Shown here: positions 14,572 to 17,064 of the stretch, in pieces | Layout of the letters: each line of letters starts with the position of its first letter | How positions within the stretch are numbered: position 1 is the stretch's first letter | From: Nitrospinaceae bacterium | Lineage (GTDB): Bacteria; Nitrospinota; Nitrospinia; Nitrospinales; VA-1 | Direction: 5' to 3' | Assembly: GCA_029937635.1 (NCBI GenBank) | Contig: JAPYPM010000018.1 | Location: forward strand, 1-17,064 | DNA: 17,064 nt | Notes under the pieces: generated by a model | Told to the model about the DNA's origin: nothing | Seen by the model: the letters and a program-made list of their open reading frames with translations, nothing else | The model's database searches: none | Position numbers and translations under genes: made by a program

Positions 14572-15579
14572 TTATTGTATTGCTAAACGTGCGGATACCA
14601 GCATATTCTTTAGGTTAGCTGTGGCGTCTTTAACTGCTGTTGCTTCATAACCGCAATGAGCAGTACAATCAGCGCATTTTTTGTTGTTGCTATGCCCATA
14701 ACTTTCCCACTTCGTTGTATCCATTAATTCTTGAAATGAATCTGCATAACCATCATCCAGTAAATAGCATGGTTTTTGCCACCCGAGAACTGAATAATTT
14801 GGGTTACCCCAAGGAGTGCATTCATAATCGCGCCGACCTTGTAGAAACTCCAAATATAATGGAGAGTGCGATATATCCCACCTTCCTTTTTTATTTTTTT
14901 CTAGCAATTCTTTAAAAAATTCCTGAGTTCGTTTCCGTCCAAAAAAATGATCCTGATCTGGTGCATCAGGATATCTGAAAGCAGAAGATAAAGTCACTCC
15001 ATCTAATCCAAGAGGATTTAGAAAATCAAGAAAGGTTTCTGCTTGTTCAACGGTCGTTCCTTCAAAAAATGTTGTGGCGCTAGTCACCCTATATCCCATT
15101 TGTTTTGCTTCTCGGACAGATTCTATTGCTATTTTAAAAACCCCTTTCTTATCAACGATACGATCATGGTCTTCTTCAAGACCATCTAGGTGAATAGAAA
15201 GAGTAAGGTAAGGAGATATGGGTAATTTCCCCAGAAAATTTTTAAGCAATAACGCATTTGTACAAAGATAAATATATCGTTTTTGTTTGATAAGTCCTTC
15301 AACAATCTCAACAATTTTTGGATGCATTAAAGGTTCACCCCCAGCAATTGATACCACTGGAGCATTGCATTCATTAGCCGCGTTAAAACATTGATCGAGA
15401 GTAAGATTTTTGTTTAAAATCTCATTCGGTTTTTGAATTTTTCCACAACCTATGCACTCAAGGTTACAACGAAATAATGGCTCCAGCATCAAGACCAGAG
15501 GGTATCTTTCTTGACCCTTTAGTTTCTGCCACATCACGTATGTGCCTATTTTTATAGCTTGTTTTATTGGTATTGGCAT
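14572..15579 (-). CDS. hpnH: Hopanoid radical-SAM adenosyl-hopene transferase HpnH
   Basis: HpnH joins the 5'-deoxyadenosyl radical from SAM to diploptene, making adenosylhopane, the first step of side-chain extension to C35 hopanoids. The 335-residue protein has the family N-terminus (KQAIKIGTYVMWQKLKG, then RYPLVLMLEPLFRC), the radical-SAM cluster cysteines C38-xxx-C42-xx-C45 in FRCNLECIGCGK, and IAGGEPLMHP. Its HpnH-specific C-terminal cysteines lie in CADCTAHCGYE. Other hopanoid genes (shc, hpnG and so on) are not within reach, so the gene sits alone here. A good promoter lies upstream (15679-15652). The ribosome site is weak (AAGAAG). A generic SPASM-type radical-SAM enzyme is the only alternative and is much less likely. 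Confidence 0.93.
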   Translation of the reverse strand: MPIPIKQAIKIGTYVMWQKLKGQERYPLVLMLEPLFRCNLECIGCGKIQKPNEILNKNLTLDQCFNAANECNAPVVSIAGGEPLMHPKIVEIVEGLIKQKRYIYLCTNALLLKNFLGKLPISPYLTLSIHLDGLEEDHDRIVDKKGVFKIAIESVREAKQMGYRVTSATTFFEGTTVEQAETFLDFLNPLGLDGVTLSSAFRYPDAPDQDHFFGRKRTQEFFKELLEKNKKGRWDISHSPLYLEFLQGRRDYECTPWGNPNYSVLGWQKPCYLLDDGYADSFQELMDTTKWESYGHSNNKKCADCTAHCGYEATAVKDATANLKNMLVSARLAIQ

Positions 15580-15651
15580 TTCTTCTTTATTTGTTTAAAC
15601 GAATTTTTTACAGTACTGATAAAATTAAATTATAAAACCCTATAGAATATT

Positions 15652-15679
15652 ATTATATTGGACTTTATATAAGTTGCAA
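15652..15679 (-). promoter_or_regulatory. Candidate sigma-70 promoter for hpnH
   Basis: On the minus strand, TTGCAA (15679-15674) and a perfect TATAAT (15657-15652) are spaced by 16 bases and point at the hpnH ATG at 15579. The leader would be about 65 bases. This is one of the better promoter-like pairs in the window. Confidence 0.45.
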
Positions 15680-15783
15680 ATTCTATTATTGTCCTAGATT
15701 AATACGAGTAATTAATATTTTATCCTATGATAAACGTTTTCATCTTTGATAGACAAAGTTGCTAAAAAAAATACAATTATCCA

Positions 15784-15957
15784 ATGATAAAAAGATGTTT
15801 TTTACTAATTGTGGTAGCGTCGTGCGCTTTTTTTATTGATGGAACGCTAACCCATGATATTTTCGACTACCGACTTGACTCTTTCTCAAAATGGACAACA
15901 CTCATTCTCGTAGTTGGAATTTTAGTCTCTATATCCTGGCCTAAAAATCATCAATAA
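15784..15957 (+). CDS. Small 57-residue membrane or lipoprotein-like ORF
   Basis: ATG 15784 to TAA 15957 encodes 57 residues. A hydrophobic N-terminus (MIKRCFLLIVVASCAFFIDG) contains VASC, which fits a lipobox. A second hydrophobic stretch (TTLILVVGILVSISW) lies near the C-terminus, followed by PKNHQ. Between them is a polar loop, HDIFDYRLDSFSKW. The charge and hydrophobicity pattern looks designed: either two membrane helices with an outside loop, or a lipoprotein with a membrane tail. No family is recognised and no Shine-Dalgarno is seen, as for several genes here. It lies between divergent hpnH and convergent trhP. Confidence 0.5.
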   Translation: MIKRCFLLIVVASCAFFIDGTLTHDIFDYRLDSFSKWTTLILVVGILVSISWPKNHQ

Positions 15958-16029
15958 AAATACAACAAATCTTTATTGAAAAATACTAAAAAATAAAGGG
16001 GGTTTTTTTGGCCTTCGATGTTTTATTTC

Positions 16030-17064
16030 TTAAGAAACTGGTGAGGCAATAGGTTCGTTGACCACACGGCTCAATAAAGCAAAACGATCAATCGGACCTT
16101 CTGTCTTCATCCAGACTGTTCCATTTCCTCCATGAGCCTCTTGTAGAGATAAACCATTTGCGTTTTCCATTGAAGCAATCTTAAAGCGATATTTATTTTG
16201 TGGAGAGATGTATTCTATTTCGTGGCCTATTTCAATCCTATTCTTAACATCTACTTCCATCCAACCCCCAGCTCGTTCATTCATTATTTTCCCAGCGTAT
16301 ACCTGTGGTAAATTATCTTCCTGAGGTGAATTAAAGCGTTCCGTAGCTTTTGCAGCTGCTGAAAGAAGAAATGCTGTAGTGAATCCACGGTTGGCAGTCT
16401 TTTCAGTTTCGCTTAACAATTTTGGATCAAAGGGCCTGTTAGCCACCATATCATCAATAGCTCTTCGATACGATTTTGTTATCAATGACAAATAATAAAT
16501 CGATTTTGTACGGCCTTCTATTTTAAATGACTCAACTCCTGATCTCCATAATTCATCAAGGTGTTCTATTGCTCGAAGATCCTTTGAATTCATTATATAG
16601 GTACCGTGTTCATCCTCTTCGATTGGCATAAGATCACCACCACGCCCCTTTTCCTCAATTAAGTATTCTCCCTTGGGACTTTGTGTGGCTTGTTCCCCTT
16701 CTGCTAATCCCTCTTTCACATTATATTCCCAGCGGCAACTATTAGTACAAGTCCCTTGATTAGCATCTCGATGATTAAAGTAATTAGATAGGAGACATCG
16801 CCCTGAATACGCAATACATATTGAGCCATGAACAAATGATTCTAACGCAATGTCGGGCACTTGAGTGTGAATTTCTTTTAGCTCCTCCATAGATAATTCT
16901 CGTGAAAGAATAATTCTCTTTACTCCATAGTCCCTCCAAAATGCCACTGACATCCAATTTATTGTATTTGTTTGTACTGATAAATGAATTGGTAATTCTG
17001 GAAATTCCTTTCTCACATATTGAATCATTCCTGGATCAGACATAATTATTCCATCAGGTCCTGC
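16030..17064 (-). CDS. trhP: U32-family tRNA hydroxylation protein TrhP (YegQ), 5' end cut by window
   Basis: TrhP, formerly YegQ, is a U32 'peptidase' homologue that makes 5-hydroxyuridine at the wobble position of certain tRNAs, using prephenate-derived chemistry. The frame is open to the window edge: AGPDGII precedes the first internal methionine, and the family continues upstream, so roughly 100 N-terminal residues are missing. Visible landmarks are HLSVQTNTIN, the metal-cluster cysteines in HGSICIAYSGRC and GTCTNSCRWEY, and then MNSKDLRAIEH...FKIEGRTKSIYYLS, the signature that separates the YegQ group. The C-terminal domain (YAGKIMNERAGG to about ALLSRV) is complete. RlhA or another U32 member is less likely, given the close match of the central and C-terminal parts. 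Confidence 0.9.
   Translation of the reverse strand, partial: AGPDGIIMSDPGMIQYVRKEFPELPIHLSVQTNTINWMSVAFWRDYGVKRIILSRELSMEELKEIHTQVPDIALESFVHGSICIAYSGRCLLSNYFNHRDANQGTCTNSCRWEYNVKEGLAEGEQATQSPKGEYLIEEKGRGGDLMPIEEDEHGTYIMNSKDLRAIEHLDELWRSGVESFKIEGRTKSIYYLSLITKSYRRAIDDMVANRPFDPKLLSETEKTANRGFTTAFLLSAAAKATERFNSPQEDNLPQVYAGKIMNERAGGWMEVDVKNRIEIGHEIEYISPQNKYRFKIASMENANGLSLQEAHGGNGTVWMKTEGPIDRFALLSRVVNEPIASPVS

Noticed and set aside
14640..14915. 91-codon plus-strand ORF inside hpnH
   Set aside because: It is antisense to a conserved radical-SAM enzyme and has no recognisable protein character.
15958..16029. G5-T7 run between the small ORF and trhP as a terminator
   Set aside because: The only stem is AAGG/CCTT around a 12-base loop; too weak to call.

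Overview
The window is AT-rich bacterial chromosome, probably from an uncultured, likely aquatic, Gram-negative lineage. The Gram-negative reading rests on a lipobox lipoprotein, a hopanoid-pathway enzyme (HpnH), a signal-peptide Sel1 protein and several polytopic envelope proteins. A Nitrospinota- or deltaproteobacteria-like lineage would fit the gene content, but that placement is a guess. I see no transposase, CRISPR array, rRNA gene or plasmid function.

Left part (1-6694, all genes on the minus strand). The left edge cuts a secreted Sel1-repeat protein. A roughly 330-base spacer follows, holding a tandem repeat, a terminator-like hairpin and a possible 32-codon ORF. Next to it lies the 5' half of a tRNA-Leu(CAA) gene that stops abruptly after the anticodon loop. 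Then come three tightly packed paralogous genes (593, 647 and 768 codons). Each encodes a membrane part resembling the GT-C glycosyltransferase half of eukaryotic TMTC proteins, followed by a C-terminal TPR solenoid. They look like one operon read from 6694 down to 662 and are the most unusual content here. A divergent gene (6914-7990) encodes another polytopic protein with GT-C-like features, so the locus may be an envelope or protein glycosylation island.

Middle (8199-11588, plus strand). This is a housekeeping run: folD, xseA, xseB and tlyA (rRNA 2'-O-methyltransferase/hemolysin family). tlyA starts inside xseB but is out of frame with its conserved body. The shift lies at a run of nine A's that also forms the heptamer A AAA AAC. 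It could be a sequencing error, a real mutation, or frameshifting or transcriptional slippage.

Right part (11589-17064). In order: an unrecognised 118-codon minus-strand gene, gpmA, a seven-TPR lipoprotein, a pentapeptide-repeat protein, hpnH on the minus strand, an overlooked 57-codon membrane/lipoprotein-like ORF, and a trhP (yegQ, U32 family) gene cut by the right edge. Six proteins in the window are built from solenoid repeats (Sel1, TPR or pentapeptide), which suggests much investment in envelope-associated scaffolding. That link is inference.
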